From Sporomusa silvacetica DSM 10669 (lineage in GTDB: Bacteria > Bacillota > Negativicutes > Sporomusales > Sporomusaceae), in the NCBI RefSeq assembly GCF_002257705.1, contig NZ_LSLK01000108.1, positions 1 through 61,011 of the forward strand: a DNA stretch of 61,011 nucleotides, written 5' to 3'. The position numbers and the translations under genes are program-made. Below are positions 33,776 to 42,258 of this stretch, one piece after another (position 1 is the first letter of the stretch; each line of letters starts with the position of its first letter). Below the pieces are notes generated by a model, which was given only the letters and a program-made list of their open reading frames with translations, was not told where the DNA came from and ran no database searches.

Positions 33776-34420
33776 ATGATCGTATCAAAACGAATGACAG
33801 CTAATCCTACTACCATTACCTCTGCCATGACTGTTGTTGATGCCTTGCAACTTATGCGTAACAACAAATTTCGCCGCTTGCCAGTGGTAGATAATGGCAA
33901 ATTGGTTGGTATTGTTACCGACAGAGACCTGAGGGAAGTATCCGCTTCGCCAGCAACATCTTTGTCAGTATTTGAACTAAACTATCTTTTGTCCAAAATG
34001 CAAGTTAAAGATATTATGACCAAAAAGGTAATGACAATTAGTGTTGACGCCGCAGTGGAAGAAGCTGCGCTCGTAATGTATAACAATAAAATTGGCGGTT
34101 TAGTTGTTGTTGACGCCAATCAGCAGGTTGTTGGTATTTTAACAGAAACAGATATATTTAAAGCCTTTGTTGACGCTATGGGATTGCCTCAGGGCAAAAC
34201 TCGTCTTAGCATTCTTGTGCCTGACCGGCTGGGCGTTGTCAATGATATTTCCGGTGTGTTTAAAGAGCAGGGTGTTAGCATGGGGAGCTTTGTCTGCTAT
34301 CCAACAGAGGATGGGCAGTACGAAGTAATTATCCGTGCCGATATAAATGATGTAAAAACACTTACTGATAAGCTAGCCGCACTGGGATATCCGGTGCACC
34401 ACACTGCGCATATTGGCTAA
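33776..34420 (+). CDS. CBS-domain pair plus ACT domain protein (AcuB-like)
   Basis: 214 residues: two CBS repeats (about 1-58 and 78-137) followed by an ACT domain (about 140-212, LSILVPDRLGVVNDISGVFKEQG). CBS pairs sense adenine nucleotides and ACT domains bind amino acids, so this is likely a small regulator that reports energy and amino-acid state, perhaps of the transporter or of an unlinked enzyme. Related to AcuB-type proteins. Located 39 bases behind livF, with no terminator between. Confidence 0.85.
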   Translation: MIVSKRMTANPTTITSAMTVVDALQLMRNNKFRRLPVVDNGKLVGIVTDRDLREVSASPATSLSVFELNYLLSKMQVKDIMTKKVMTISVDAAVEEAALVMYNNKIGGLVVVDANQQVVGILTETDIFKAFVDAMGLPQGKTRLSILVPDRLGVVNDISGVFKEQGVSMGSFVCYPTEDGQYEVIIRADINDVKTLTDKLAALGYPVHHTAHIG

Positions 34421-34443
34421 GTAAATGGAAAAGCTGTGAAAAT

Positions 34444-34472
34444 TTTACACATTTTGTTTGCTGTGCTAATAT
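34444..34472 (+). promoter_or_regulatory. Promoter of the NiCo-riboswitch/CDF unit
   Basis: TTTACA (34444-34449), 17-base spacer, TAATAT (34467-34472). The predicted start falls at the first base pair of the aptamer, which supports both calls. Confidence 0.65.
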
Positions 34473-34477
34473 AATAA

Positions 34478-34554
34478 GCATAGGATCAGGCAGTCGGCTA
34501 TTGCCGACGTAGCCGGGCAAGTTAAGCAGCAGGTTAGGCCTGCGGGACCTATGC
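34478..34554 (+). promoter_or_regulatory. NiCo-type (czcD) riboswitch aptamer
   Basis: A closing stem GCATAGG/CCTATGC encloses a four-way junction. GTCGGC-TATT-GCCGAC (34492-34507) is one arm, the conserved GTAGCCGGGCAA (34509-34520) follows, then AAGCAGCAGG and a GCAG/CTGC arm. Known: this motif senses Co2+/Ni2+ and lies upstream of CDF efflux genes, exactly the context here. The class was assigned from remembered consensus and gene context, not by a covariance search. Confidence 0.75.
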
Positions 34555-34582
34555 GGTCCCGCAGGCTTATTCTACTTTGTTT
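34538..34582 (+). terminator. Expression-platform terminator of the NiCo riboswitch
   Basis: GCCTGCGGGACC (34538-34549) pairs perfectly with GGTCCCGCAGGC (34555-34566) around TATGC, followed by a T-rich run. The left arm uses the 3' strand of the aptamer, so metal binding would prevent termination. Confidence 0.78.
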
Positions 34583-34598
34583 TATTGGAGGGAGAAGT

Positions 34599-35525
34599 TT
34601 GGAAGCGAAGAACAATCAATTAAAGCAACATACGGCGCGGCTATCAGTAGTATCTAATACGTTACTTGTTGTACTTAAATTAGTAGTCGGTGTATTTACT
34701 GGGGCTGTCAGCATTATTTCTGAGGCTGCTCATTCGGCAGTTGACTTGATTGCTGCCTTGGTAGCCTATGTTGCTGTAAAAAAATCCAGCCAGCCGCCAG
34801 ATAGTCAACATGCCTATGGCCATGGTAAAATTGAAAACCTATCAGCCGCCTTTGAAGCTGTACTCATTGTAATGGCTGCACTCTGGATTGTGTATGAATC
34901 AGTACAAAAGATAAACTCGCCGCATATTCCGGAATATTTGGAGTATGGATTGCTGATCATGGCAATATCGATGATTGTTAACTATTGGGTATCCAGCAAA
35001 CTGTATGATGTAGCTAAGAGTACCGGATCGCACGCCCTAGAGGCAGACGCGTTACATCTGAGAGCTGATATCTGGACAAGTGCGGGCGTGTTTATTGGGC
35101 TTGTTATTATCAGAATGACGGGGCTATACTGGCTTGATCCAATTATTGCTATCGCCGTAGCTTTAGTTGTATTTAAGGCTGGGTTCAGTATGACCATGAA
35201 GAGCGTTTATGAGTTGACTGATGTTAGTTTGCCAGAGGAAGAGGCAGCCGCAATCAGAGATATTGTTAAGACTCATCCGGCAGTCATGGCCTTTCATCAG
35301 CTGAGAACCAGGCGGTCAGGCAGCAATCGACAGATCGATATGCATCTGGTGCTGCAAAAAGATATGAATCTTGCTAAGGCACATGCTGTGTGTGATGAGA
35401 TTGAGGCAAAGATAAAGAGCCAATTTTCTCCGTGTGATGTTGTTATCCATCTGGAACCGTGTGACTATCTTGATGGATTTAGCACTTGTCCGGCAGAATG
35501 CAGCGAAAACTGCAAATTTGAGTGA
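34599..35525 (+). CDS. Cation diffusion facilitator (CDF) metal efflux protein
   Basis: 308 residues with about six membrane helices and a C-terminal cytoplasmic domain. The CDF metal-site motifs are in HSAVDLIAA (helix II) and HLRADIWTSAG (helix V). The C-terminus ends in a cysteine-rich tail (CPAECSENC) that might bind metal. The frame stays open upstream into the terminator, but GGAGGGAG at 34587-34594 fixes the TTG at 34599. Control by a NiCo riboswitch predicts cobalt/nickel export; the family also moves Zn, Fe or Mn. Confidence 0.9.
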   Translation: MEAKNNQLKQHTARLSVVSNTLLVVLKLVVGVFTGAVSIISEAAHSAVDLIAALVAYVAVKKSSQPPDSQHAYGHGKIENLSAAFEAVLIVMAALWIVYESVQKINSPHIPEYLEYGLLIMAISMIVNYWVSSKLYDVAKSTGSHALEADALHLRADIWTSAGVFIGLVIIRMTGLYWLDPIIAIAVALVVFKAGFSMTMKSVYELTDVSLPEEEAAAIRDIVKTHPAVMAFHQLRTRRSGSNRQIDMHLVLQKDMNLAKAHAVCDEIEAKIKSQFSPCDVVIHLEPCDYLDGFSTCPAECSENCKFE

Positions 35526-35629
35526 ATAGCATCTATATGAAAACCAATAAAGATTTTTTTTTCAGCAGGGTATAAGCTGCTCAGGGTATAATATATAGCA
35601 AAGATAGTAGCAAAGGAGGTGCATTACTT

Positions 35630-36658
35630 GTGGTAAAACTTACAGAATACACCCAGCGTGGTGGTTGAGCGGCTAAGGTGGGGCCAGGGGACCTGGCCGA
35701 AGTATTGAGTAAGCTGCCAGTGATGCAGAATTCCAATGTGCTTGTGGGCATCACTACATCTGATGATGCCGGGGTATATAAACTGAACGCAACAACGGCT
35801 TTGGTACAAACGGTGGATTTTTTTACACCTATCGTCGACGATCCCTATCTGTTTGGACAAATAGCGGCCGCCAACAGCCTGAGTGATATTTATGCTATGG
35901 GGGCAGCACCGTTGACGGCACTAAATCTAGTAGAATTTCCTAACTGTAAATTGCCAGGGGAAGTTTTATTAGCAATTTTGCAAGGTGGACAGGATAAAGT
36001 AGCTGAGGCCGGGGCCGTAATTATTGGTGGTCACACCATTGATGATAATGAACCTAAATATGGATTGGCAGTTACCGGGATGGTACATCCGGACAAGATT
36101 TGGACAAATGCGGGGGCTCAGCCTGGAGATTGCTTAATTCTAACAAAAGCGTTGGGAACTGGTATTTTAGCGTCGGCCGCTCGGGCTGATCTATTTCCTC
36201 ACGGAGTAATGGCAGCTACAACCAGTATGGCAACCCTTAATGCTATGGCTAAAAAGGTGGCAGAAGGTTTTAGTATTCATTCATGTACAGATATTACTGG
36301 TTTTGGTCTTATTGGTCATACGTATGAGATGGCGGCTGGAAGTAAAGTAATGATCGATATTGACAGCGCGGCACTACCACTGTTGCCGGAGGCAGTTGAG
36401 GCTGCGGCCATGGGATTGGTGCCAGGCGGGGCATATGCTAACAGGAGTTATTTAACAACAGTTACTTTTGCAGAGAGTGTGCCGGAACCTATTAGAGATA
36501 TTTGTTTTGATCCGCAAACATCAGGCGGGCTATTGTTTGCTGTACCTGAAGTGGAGGCTGACGAACTGGTGCTGGCGCTACATTCGGCCGGAGTAGCACC
36601 AGCCAGTAGGATTGGATATGTAACTAGTAAGGGGAGTGGAGAAATTTATGTCAGATAG
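35630..36658 (+). CDS. selD: Selenophosphate synthase SelD (selenocysteine-containing)
   Basis: Makes selenophosphate from selenide and ATP. The gene reads through an in-frame TGA at 35666-35668: residue 13 is selenocysteine in the active-site motif GGUAAK, where relatives have Cys or Sec. Reading from GTG 35630 (after AAAGGAGGTG) gives 342 residues, the normal length; starting after the TGA would remove the catalytic residue and Lys16. A SECIS hairpin follows the TGA. The rest matches SelD (GPGDLAEVL, TSDDAGVYKLN, DPQTSGGLL). It overlaps yedF by 11 bases. Confidence 0.96.
35666..35698 (+). promoter_or_regulatory. Selenocysteine UGA codon and bacterial SECIS element in selD
   Basis: After TGA 35666-35668, a perfect stem GGCCAGG/CCTGGCC (35682-35688 and 35692-35698) with a G-rich loop begins 13 bases downstream. 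This is the spacing and loop type recognised by SelB in bacterial SECIS elements. Confidence 0.88.
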
Positions 36659-37253
36659 AATTGTTGATTGCCGGGGTATGGCTTGCCCTGGGCCGGTTAT
36701 TACTACGAAAAAGGCGATTGAGGAGACTAGCTCTGGGCGGATTACAATTATTGTTGATAATGAGGTAGCCAAAACCAATGTTACCAAGTTTGCTGCGGCC
36801 AATGAACTGGGGGCAGCCGTGGAAGTCAAGGACGGGCACTACTATATTAGTATTGTTAAGGGGAAGGGGGCAGGCCAGCCAGCAGAGGTTGACAAATGCC
36901 AAGCGACTACTACTGAAGCTGGCAGTCAGGTCTACTTAATCACCCAGGATACCTTGGGACATGGTTCACCCGAACTAGGGGCTGTACTTATCAAGGCGTT
37001 CATGACAACTCTATTGGAGGTCAAGCCGCTTCCGGCGACAATCTTGCTACTTAATGCCGGGGTCAAGCTCGCGGCGCAGGGATCACCTGTGCTGGATCAA
37101 CTGACATCCCTTGCCAGTCGGGGAGTGACCATTCTATCATGTGGCACCTGCCTCGATTATTACCAGCTTAAGACTAAACTGGCAGTCGGAGAGATAACCA
37201 ATATGTACACTATTGTGGAGACAATCACTCAGAACAAAACAGTGACCTTATAA
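36648..37253 (+). CDS. yedF: Selenium-metabolism protein YedF (TusA-like N-domain)
   Basis: About 201 residues. The N-terminal TusA/SirA-like domain (about 1-75) has DCRGMACPGPV with the conserved Cys13 of the CPxP motif. The C-terminal DsrE-like domain (about 90-200) contains SCGTCLDYY. The combination is the selenium-associated YedF form found next to selD. GTG 36636 is in frame but lacks spacing for a ribosome site; GGAG before ATG 36648 decides the start. Its precise role in selenium or sulfur relay is not established. Confidence 0.9.
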   Translation: MSDRIVDCRGMACPGPVITTKKAIEETSSGRITIIVDNEVAKTNVTKFAAANELGAAVEVKDGHYYISIVKGKGAGQPAEVDKCQATTTEAGSQVYLITQDTLGHGSPELGAVLIKAFMTTLLEVKPLPATILLLNAGVKLAAQGSPVLDQLTSLASRGVTILSCGTCLDYYQLKTKLAVGEITNMYTIVETITQNKTVTL

Positions 37254-37265
37254 GCAGGTGATCTT

Positions 37266-37571
37266 ATTATTTATCCGGAGTGCGATCGGCTGATTTCCTT
37301 TGATTCGGTGCATCAGTCCATAAAAGCCGAGAAGGTTTTAGGACAAAACGGCATGGCCTTCTATGCTTTGCCGACACCACGGGAAATTGATATTAGCTGT
37401 GGGCAATGTTTACTATTTAGGGCATCTCAGCAAGTAGCCATTATGCAGTTATTTGCGATAGATAAGGTGCGATGGTCAAAACTATTCCGCCGGATAGCAG
37501 TAGGCCAGACGTATCTTTACGAAAAGATTACCGAGTATGGAGGTTCACGTGGAACAACTGCTGACATCTGA
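37266..37571 (+). CDS. DUF3343 family protein with a probable ATT start
   Basis: A small protein (about 101 residues) of the DUF3343 family that commonly follows selD-yedF. The first conventional start in frame is GTG 37308, but the family's conserved N-terminal strand (LISFDSVHQSIKAEKVL) begins before it. The frame is open back to 37254 and the only good ribosome site, AGGTG at 37256-37260, sits 5 bases before ATT 37266 (or 8 before ATT 37269). An AUU start, as in infC, is therefore likely. PREIDISCG near residue 42 is the family motif. It overlaps the next gene by 23 bases. Confidence 0.7.
   Translation: MIYPECDRLISFDSVHQSIKAEKVLGQNGMAFYALPTPREIDISCGQCLLFRASQQVAIMQLFAIDKVRWSKLFRRIAVGQTYLYEKITEYGGSRGTTADI
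37541..37556 (-). promoter_or_regulatory. parS-like sequence at the mscS start
   Basis: AGGTTCACGTGGAACA matches 14 of 16 bases of the reverse parS. It overlaps the ribosome site and first codons of mscS. Known parS sites tolerate few changes, so binding is uncertain. Confidence 0.35.
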
Positions 37572-38400
37572 CTTTTGGCTAGGGATGGCTATAAAAATTA
37601 TTCGTTTGGCGGTTATTGTGATTGGTGGCTCGCTTGTGCTGCGCTTTACCAATCTACTGATAGAGCAATTTTTCATTCCCAAGCCGGGAAGCAAAACTAT
37701 TTACCTGGAGGAGCAACGTGCCAGGACTCTAAGCGGGCTTTTACACAGCGTTATTCGGTATACCATCTATTTTATTGTGATTGTGATGCTTTTGCAGGAA
37801 TTCAAGATTGATACTACCTCCATTGTTGCCGGGGCTGGTATTATTGGTTTGGCGTTAGGTGTTGGCGCCCAGAGTCTGATTAAGGATTTTGTCACAGGTT
37901 TTTTTATCATTTTAGAAGATCAGTATGGAGTCGGTGATTATATAGTCATTAGTGATATGGCTGGTACGGTGGAGGAAATTGGCTTTAGGGTTACCAGACT
38001 GCGGGATGGCAATGGTATCCTTCATATCGTTCCTAATGGCTCGATTACTAAGGTAAGTAATTATACCAGGGGGCATATGCAGGCTATTGTTAATGTGCCT
38101 GTTCCTTATGAGGCTGACATAGAGCAAGTGTTTATTCTTTTAAATGAGGTCTGTGATACTATCGGACAGACTGTACCCGAGGTAATTGATGGTCCCAGTG
38201 TACTAGGTGTAGTTGATCTCAAGCCAGGCGAGATCGTCATTCGTATAATTGCTAAAACTGTGCCGTTGCAACAGGTCAAAGTAGAAACCGCATTGCGCCG
38301 TTTAATAAAGGAAAAGTTTACCGAAGCAAAGATTCCGCCGCCGCAGTTGTTTAATCAGGCGGGTTTACCTGAAATAAGAGTATCCAAAGCAGGAGGCTAA
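37549..38400 (+). CDS. mscS: Small-conductance mechanosensitive channel (MscS family)
   Basis: About 283 residues. Three N-terminal membrane helices; the third is the pore-type Gly/Ala-rich helix (VAGAGIIGLALGVGAQSLIKDFVTG region) followed by the beta-domain FIILEDQYGVGDYI and the C-terminal cytoplasmic domain. An ATG at 37537 is in frame, but GGAGG at 37539-37543 selects GTG 37549. It probably protects against hypoosmotic shock. The first codons overlap the DUF3343 gene. Confidence 0.92.
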   Translation: MEQLLTSDFWLGMAIKIIRLAVIVIGGSLVLRFTNLLIEQFFIPKPGSKTIYLEEQRARTLSGLLHSVIRYTIYFIVIVMLLQEFKIDTTSIVAGAGIIGLALGVGAQSLIKDFVTGFFIILEDQYGVGDYIVISDMAGTVEEIGFRVTRLRDGNGILHIVPNGSITKVSNYTRGHMQAIVNVPVPYEADIEQVFILLNEVCDTIGQTVPEVIDGPSVLGVVDLKPGEIVIRIIAKTVPLQQVKVETALRRLIKEKFTEAKIPPPQLFNQAGLPEIRVSKAGG

Positions 38401-38401
38401 T

Positions 38402-38605
38402 ATGAATCAACAAAAATACAACTATAAGGTTGGCGAGGTTGTAAAAATGAAAAAGCCGCATCCTTGTGGCGGTGACCGCTGGGAGATAACTCGTACAGGT
38501 ATCGATTTTGGGCTTAAATGTTTGCAATGTGGTCGGCAGGTTATGATTCCACGACCTAAGTTTGAAAAAGGGGTCAAGGCCGTTATTTCGGAGGGAAAAG
38601 ATTGA
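38402..38605 (+). CDS. DUF951 family protein
   Basis: 67 residues with the family pattern VGEVVKMKKPHPCGGDRWEI and CLQCGRQVMIPRPKFEK. The Cys residues near 21, 43 and 46 may bind a metal. DUF951 genes usually lie between mscS and ychF, as here. Function unknown. It begins 1 base after the mscS stop. Confidence 0.9.
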   Translation: MNQQKYNYKVGEVVKMKKPHPCGGDRWEITRTGIDFGLKCLQCGRQVMIPRPKFEKGVKAVISEGKD

Positions 38606-38703
38606 ATTTTGGCCGGCATTATTTTAAAATAGATAAGTTAATACTTAGATAGTAAACAATCGGGCTGTAGACAATAACAGCTTTAAAGGTGGAGTAATAT
38701 TAC

Positions 38704-39810
38704 ATGAGTACTAATCTGGAAGTCGGTATCATCGGCCTGCCTAATGTCGGCAAAAGCACATTATTTAATGCTATTACCAAAGCGGGGGCCGAGGCAGCTA
38801 ATTACCCGTTTTGTACCATCGAACCCAATGTGGGAGTTGTCGATGTTCCTGATGCGCGGTTGGAGAAATTGACCGAAATGTATAAACCTAAGCGGACCAT
38901 GCCTGCGGCTATGCGGTTTGTTGATATTGCCGGCTTGGTGCAGGGCGCAGCTAAGGGCGAGGGCCTTGGTAATAAATTTTTAGCGCACATCAGGCAAGTG
39001 GATGCGGTAGCGCAGGTTGTTCGCTGCTTTACCGATGATAATATTACCCATGTTGCTGGCAGCATTGATCCCATTAGAGATATCGAGATTATCAATACAG
39101 AGCTTTGCCTAGCTGACTTAGAAACGGTAGAAAAACGCATTGACCGGGTGCAGAAAATGATAAAAGGCGGCGATAAAAAGGCGCTGACTGAATTAGAGGT
39201 CTTAAAGCTGGTACAGCAGACCCTTAGTGATGCTCAACCCGCTCGACGCGTTGTCAACGATGACGATACGGCAGATGTGTTAAGAGAACTGTTTCTGCTG
39301 ACGTTAAAACCCACCTTATTTGTGGCTAATGTCAGTGAACAGGAAGCCGCCGATGCTGGTAGCAACCCGCATGTTGCGAAGGTGCGCGAGTATGCCGCCC
39401 GCGAGGGGGCTGAGGTCATTGTCGTATCTGCCAAGGTTGAGTCTGAGATTGCCGAGTTGCCTGATGACGAAGCCAAAGAGTTTTTGATTGACCTGGGGCT
39501 AGAGGAATCAGGGCTGGATAAGCTCATTCGGGCCAGCTTCACACTTCTGGGGCTGATGACCTTCTTTACCGCCGGCGAGCCTGAGGTACGAGCCTGGACG
39601 ATTGTGCGTGGGACCAAAGCGCCGCAGGCAGCTGGCAAAATCCACAGTGATATCGAACGCGGCTTTATTCGGGCCGAGATTGTCTCCTATGATGACCTAA
39701 TGGCTAATGGAGCATATGCTGCCGCTAAGGAAAAAGGCTTGGTGCGACTGGAAGGTAAAGAGTATATTATGCAGGATGGCGATGTTACCTATTTCAGGTT
39801 TAATGTATAG
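38704..39810 (+). CDS. ychF: Redox-regulated ATPase YchF (OLA1 type)
   Basis: An Obg-family nucleotidase that prefers ATP and associates with ribosomes. GLPNVGKSTLF (near 11-21), the switch motif DIAGLVQGAAKGEGLGN and the C-terminal TGS domain (about 283-366, ending DGDVTYFRFNV). 368 residues, normal. AAAGGTGG precedes ATG. A strong terminator follows. Confidence 0.96.
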   Translation: MSTNLEVGIIGLPNVGKSTLFNAITKAGAEAANYPFCTIEPNVGVVDVPDARLEKLTEMYKPKRTMPAAMRFVDIAGLVQGAAKGEGLGNKFLAHIRQVDAVAQVVRCFTDDNITHVAGSIDPIRDIEIINTELCLADLETVEKRIDRVQKMIKGGDKKALTELEVLKLVQQTLSDAQPARRVVNDDDTADVLRELFLLTLKPTLFVANVSEQEAADAGSNPHVAKVREYAAREGAEVIVVSAKVESEIAELPDDEAKEFLIDLGLEESGLDKLIRASFTLLGLMTFFTAGEPEVRAWTIVRGTKAPQAAGKIHSDIERGFIRAEIVSYDDLMANGAYAAAKEKGLVRLEGKEYIMQDGDVTYFRFNV

Positions 39811-39814
39811 TATA

Positions 39815-39855
39815 GAAAAGAGCGGAGCGGGCTCCAAAAGCCGCTCTTTTCTTTT
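39815..39855 (+). terminator. Intrinsic terminator after ychF
   Basis: GAAAAGAGCGG (39815-39825) pairs with CCGCTCTTTTC (39841-39851) around a 15-base loop, followed by T's. Confidence 0.85.
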
Positions 39856-39921
39856 ACTATATTCCACATAAAAGAAATATAATAAGGTGCTAATGTGTAA
39901 TATGTATAGGAGGATAGCATA

Positions 39922-41148
39922 GTGGGCAGTAAGTTTAGAAGCTCCATTGTTTTTAATGTATCGTTGTTAGGAGCCGGACACTTTTTTAGCGATTTCTATG
40001 CTAATTTTTTACCGGCATTATTGCCGCTTGTTATGACAAAGCTAGAGATGTCGCTGACCTTGAGCGGTATGCTGGTTATGGCTTATTCAGTCATATCCAG
40101 TATGCTGCAGCCTCTAGCCGGTTATCTGATTGACAAATATGGTTATGCCTGGCTCATTCTTGTTACAACACCGGTAAGCGCGGTATTTATTTGTCTGGCA
40201 GGACTAGCAAATAGCAAGTTTGCGTTATTCCTGTTAGTTGGCCTAGCTGGTCTAGGCGCTTCTATTTTCCATCCGTTGGCTGCCAGCCTGATGGGGAAGG
40301 TGGTAACAGCAGAGACAAAGGGAACTGCCATGTCAGTATTTATATTTGGCGGTAATGCCGGCTTTGCCCTAGCTCCGGCTATTATTCTATACTGTTTGAA
40401 TGCGGGCGGTACGGCCAGTTTGATATGGCTGATAATCCCGGGACTTATCGTAACTGGGGCGTCCTATTTGGCCGGTCTTCATAAAGTAGATATTAGTCCG
40501 GCAGGAAAACATAGTCAAGCTGAGGTTGGCCAGCAAGGAGAGTGCTGGTACAAATCACGCGGGCTTATTCTTTTAAATTGTGTTAATGCACTTAGGTCAT
40601 GGATGCAAGTTGCGCTGCCTACCTTTTTGCCAGTGGCCCTTGCGGGGGCAGGACAGCCGCCGGCGGTGGTTGCCAGTATGTTGACAATATTTCTGATGAG
40701 CGGAGCGGGCGGTGCATTAATTGGCGGCTGGGTAGGAGATAAAGTTGGGCGCAAGAATGCCGTGATTGGTTCATTAGTATTGAGTTTGCCTGTTACGTAT
40801 TTATTTTTAGTAAATATGAGTCCTTCGCTAGTAAGCTATTTATTATTAGCTGTCAGTGGTGTACTGATTCAGAGCACTGTTCCAACCTCGGTTGTGTGGG
40901 CACAGGAAATCATTCCTGATAATGCAGCGATGGCCTCAGGAATGATGTTAGGTCTGTCTTTTGGTCTGGGCGGTGTGGGCGCAGCTATTACCGGCGCTTT
41001 AGGAGATCATATTGGCCTTGAGCGGGCACTGCTGTGGTCACTTCTTTCCATTGTCATTGCTATTGCCCTAGCCTTTGCCATTCCTCAACCGGGGCAGAAG
41101 TCGGCTAATTTGACTGAGGTTACTATGAAAGTATCAAAACTTAATTGA
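39922..41148 (+). CDS. MFS transporter, fosmidomycin-resistance (Fsr) type
   Basis: 408 residues with about 12 membrane helices. The N-terminal region (GHFFSDFYANFLPALLPL, then ...GYLIDKYG) and the middle loop GGWVGDKVGRKN are typical of Fsr-like exporters. GTG start 8 bases after AGGAGG. It is a single-gene unit between two terminator-like hairpins. Substrate cannot be read; drug or sugar-phosphate efflux are possibilities in the family. Confidence 0.88.
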   Translation: MGSKFRSSIVFNVSLLGAGHFFSDFYANFLPALLPLVMTKLEMSLTLSGMLVMAYSVISSMLQPLAGYLIDKYGYAWLILVTTPVSAVFICLAGLANSKFALFLLVGLAGLGASIFHPLAASLMGKVVTAETKGTAMSVFIFGGNAGFALAPAIILYCLNAGGTASLIWLIIPGLIVTGASYLAGLHKVDISPAGKHSQAEVGQQGECWYKSRGLILLNCVNALRSWMQVALPTFLPVALAGAGQPPAVVASMLTIFLMSGAGGALIGGWVGDKVGRKNAVIGSLVLSLPVTYLFLVNMSPSLVSYLLLAVSGVLIQSTVPTSVVWAQEIIPDNAAMASGMMLGLSFGLGGVGAAITGALGDHIGLERALLWSLLSIVIAIALAFAIPQPGQKSANLTEVTMKVSKLN

Positions 41149-41164
41149 ATGCAAGTGTTTTCGC

Positions 41165-41194
41165 TTGCATTTACCGGACAATTAATGATATAAT
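41165..41194 (+). promoter_or_regulatory. Promoter of rpsF-ssb-rpsR with an overlapping hairpin
   Basis: TTGCAT (41165-41170), 18-base spacer, TATAAT (41189-41194), with an extended TGA before the -10 box. The hairpin AATGCAAGTG/CGCTTGCATT (41148-41171), possibly the end of the MFS transcript, shares its right arm with the -35 box. Confidence 0.7.
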
Positions 41195-41291
41195 AATTTA
41201 GTCGCATACATAGTGTGACATGGTTTTGTTATTCAAGACCTTCCCTGCTCTCGCTGTCGGGGGCCAATAGTCCAGAGGAGGAGGTGATTTC

Positions 41292-41576
41292 GTGAGAAAA
41301 TACGAAGTCGTGATTATTGTTAAGCCTGGTGAAGAAGAAGCAATTAATACTACTATCGCCAAGTTTGAAAACATTATTAAAAACACAGGCGGCAATGTGG
41401 ACAAGGTTGATCGTTGGGGTAAAAAACGCTTGGCCTATGAAGTAAAAGACTTCATGGACGGGTATTACACCCTAATTAACTTTACATCTGAGCCGGCAAC
41501 TGTATTCGAGCTTGAGCGTGTGCTTAAGATTACCGATGATGTTCTGAAACACATGGTTATTAAATTGGAAGACTAA
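41292..41576 (+). CDS. rpsF: 30S ribosomal protein S6
   Basis: 94 residues beginning RKYEVVIIVKPGEEEA and containing DRWGKKRLAYEVKDFMDGYY, which is diagnostic of bS6. GTG start after GAGGAGGAGGTG. First gene of the conserved rpsF-ssb-rpsR operon. Confidence 0.97.
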   Translation: MRKYEVVIIVKPGEEEAINTTIAKFENIIKNTGGNVDKVDRWGKKRLAYEVKDFMDGYYTLINFTSEPATVFELERVLKITDDVLKHMVIKLED

Positions 41577-41603
41577 TTCTTGAGCCAGGAGGTGTAAGGA
41601 TAT

Positions 41604-41999
41604 ATGAATAAAGTCATCCTTGTCGGCCGCTTGGCGCAAGATCCTGAAGTAAGATATACTCAGAGCGGCAAAGCGGTAGCTTCGTTTAATCTGGCAGTTA
41701 ACCGCTTCAGTAGCGGTCAGGGACAAAATAACGCAGATTTTATTCCGATTGTAGCCTGGGAAAAATTGGCCGAGACCTGTGGTAACAACCTGACAAAAGG
41801 CCAGAAGGTACTTGTCGATGGTCGGTTACAGATTCGTTCTTATGAAGCCAATGATGGTCAGAAGCGGCGCGTCGCCGAAGTCGTAGCGCAGTCCATCGAA
41901 TTTCTGGAACGCAAACAGGCACCCAGTGGGGATGCCGGGAATATAGATGTAAATTCATTCGGCAAAGATGTCTTCCCTGATGAGGAAATCCCATTTTAA
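41604..41999 (+). CDS. ssb: Single-stranded DNA-binding protein
   Basis: 131 residues: OB-fold MNKVILVGRLAQDPEVRYTQSGKAV, WEKLAE, and the acidic tail DEEIPF that recruits replication partners. Its linker is short. Conserved place between rpsF and rpsR. Confidence 0.97.
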   Translation: MNKVILVGRLAQDPEVRYTQSGKAVASFNLAVNRFSSGQGQNNADFIPIVAWEKLAETCGNNLTKGQKVLVDGRLQIRSYEANDGQKRRVAEVVAQSIEFLERKQAPSGDAGNIDVNSFGKDVFPDEEIPF

Positions 42000-42014
42000 A
42001 AGGGGGGTAAATAA

Positions 42015-42251
42015 ATGGCTATGAAACGTGAAAGAGGCCGCAAACCGAAGAAAAAAGTTTGTAGTTTCTGTGTTGATAAAGCAACTGATATTGATTATAA
42101 AGAAATTCCTAAATTGCGCCGGTATACCACCGAGCGGGGCAAAATTCTGCCGCGTCGCATTTCAGGCAACTGTGCTAAACATCAACGTCAATTGACACTG
42201 GCTGTAAAACGGGCGCGTAATATCGCTTTGCTGCCGTTTACTGCAGAATAA
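42015..42251 (+). CDS. rpsR: 30S ribosomal protein S18
   Basis: 78 residues: KVCSFCVDKATDIDYKEI and the RRISGNCAKHQRQLTLAVKRAR block. The N-terminal Cys pair and the basic start (RERGRKPKKK) are normal for bS18 variants with zinc-ligand-like Cys. AAAGGGGGG precedes ATG. Confidence 0.97.
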   Translation: MAMKRERGRKPKKKVCSFCVDKATDIDYKEIPKLRRYTTERGKILPRRISGNCAKHQRQLTLAVKRARNIALLPFTAE

Positions 42252-42258
42252 CAAATAG

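Noticed and set aside
41195..41291. S6:S18 autoregulatory RNA in the rpsF leader
   Set aside because: I could not draw the expected stem with its conserved bulge; left unannotated.
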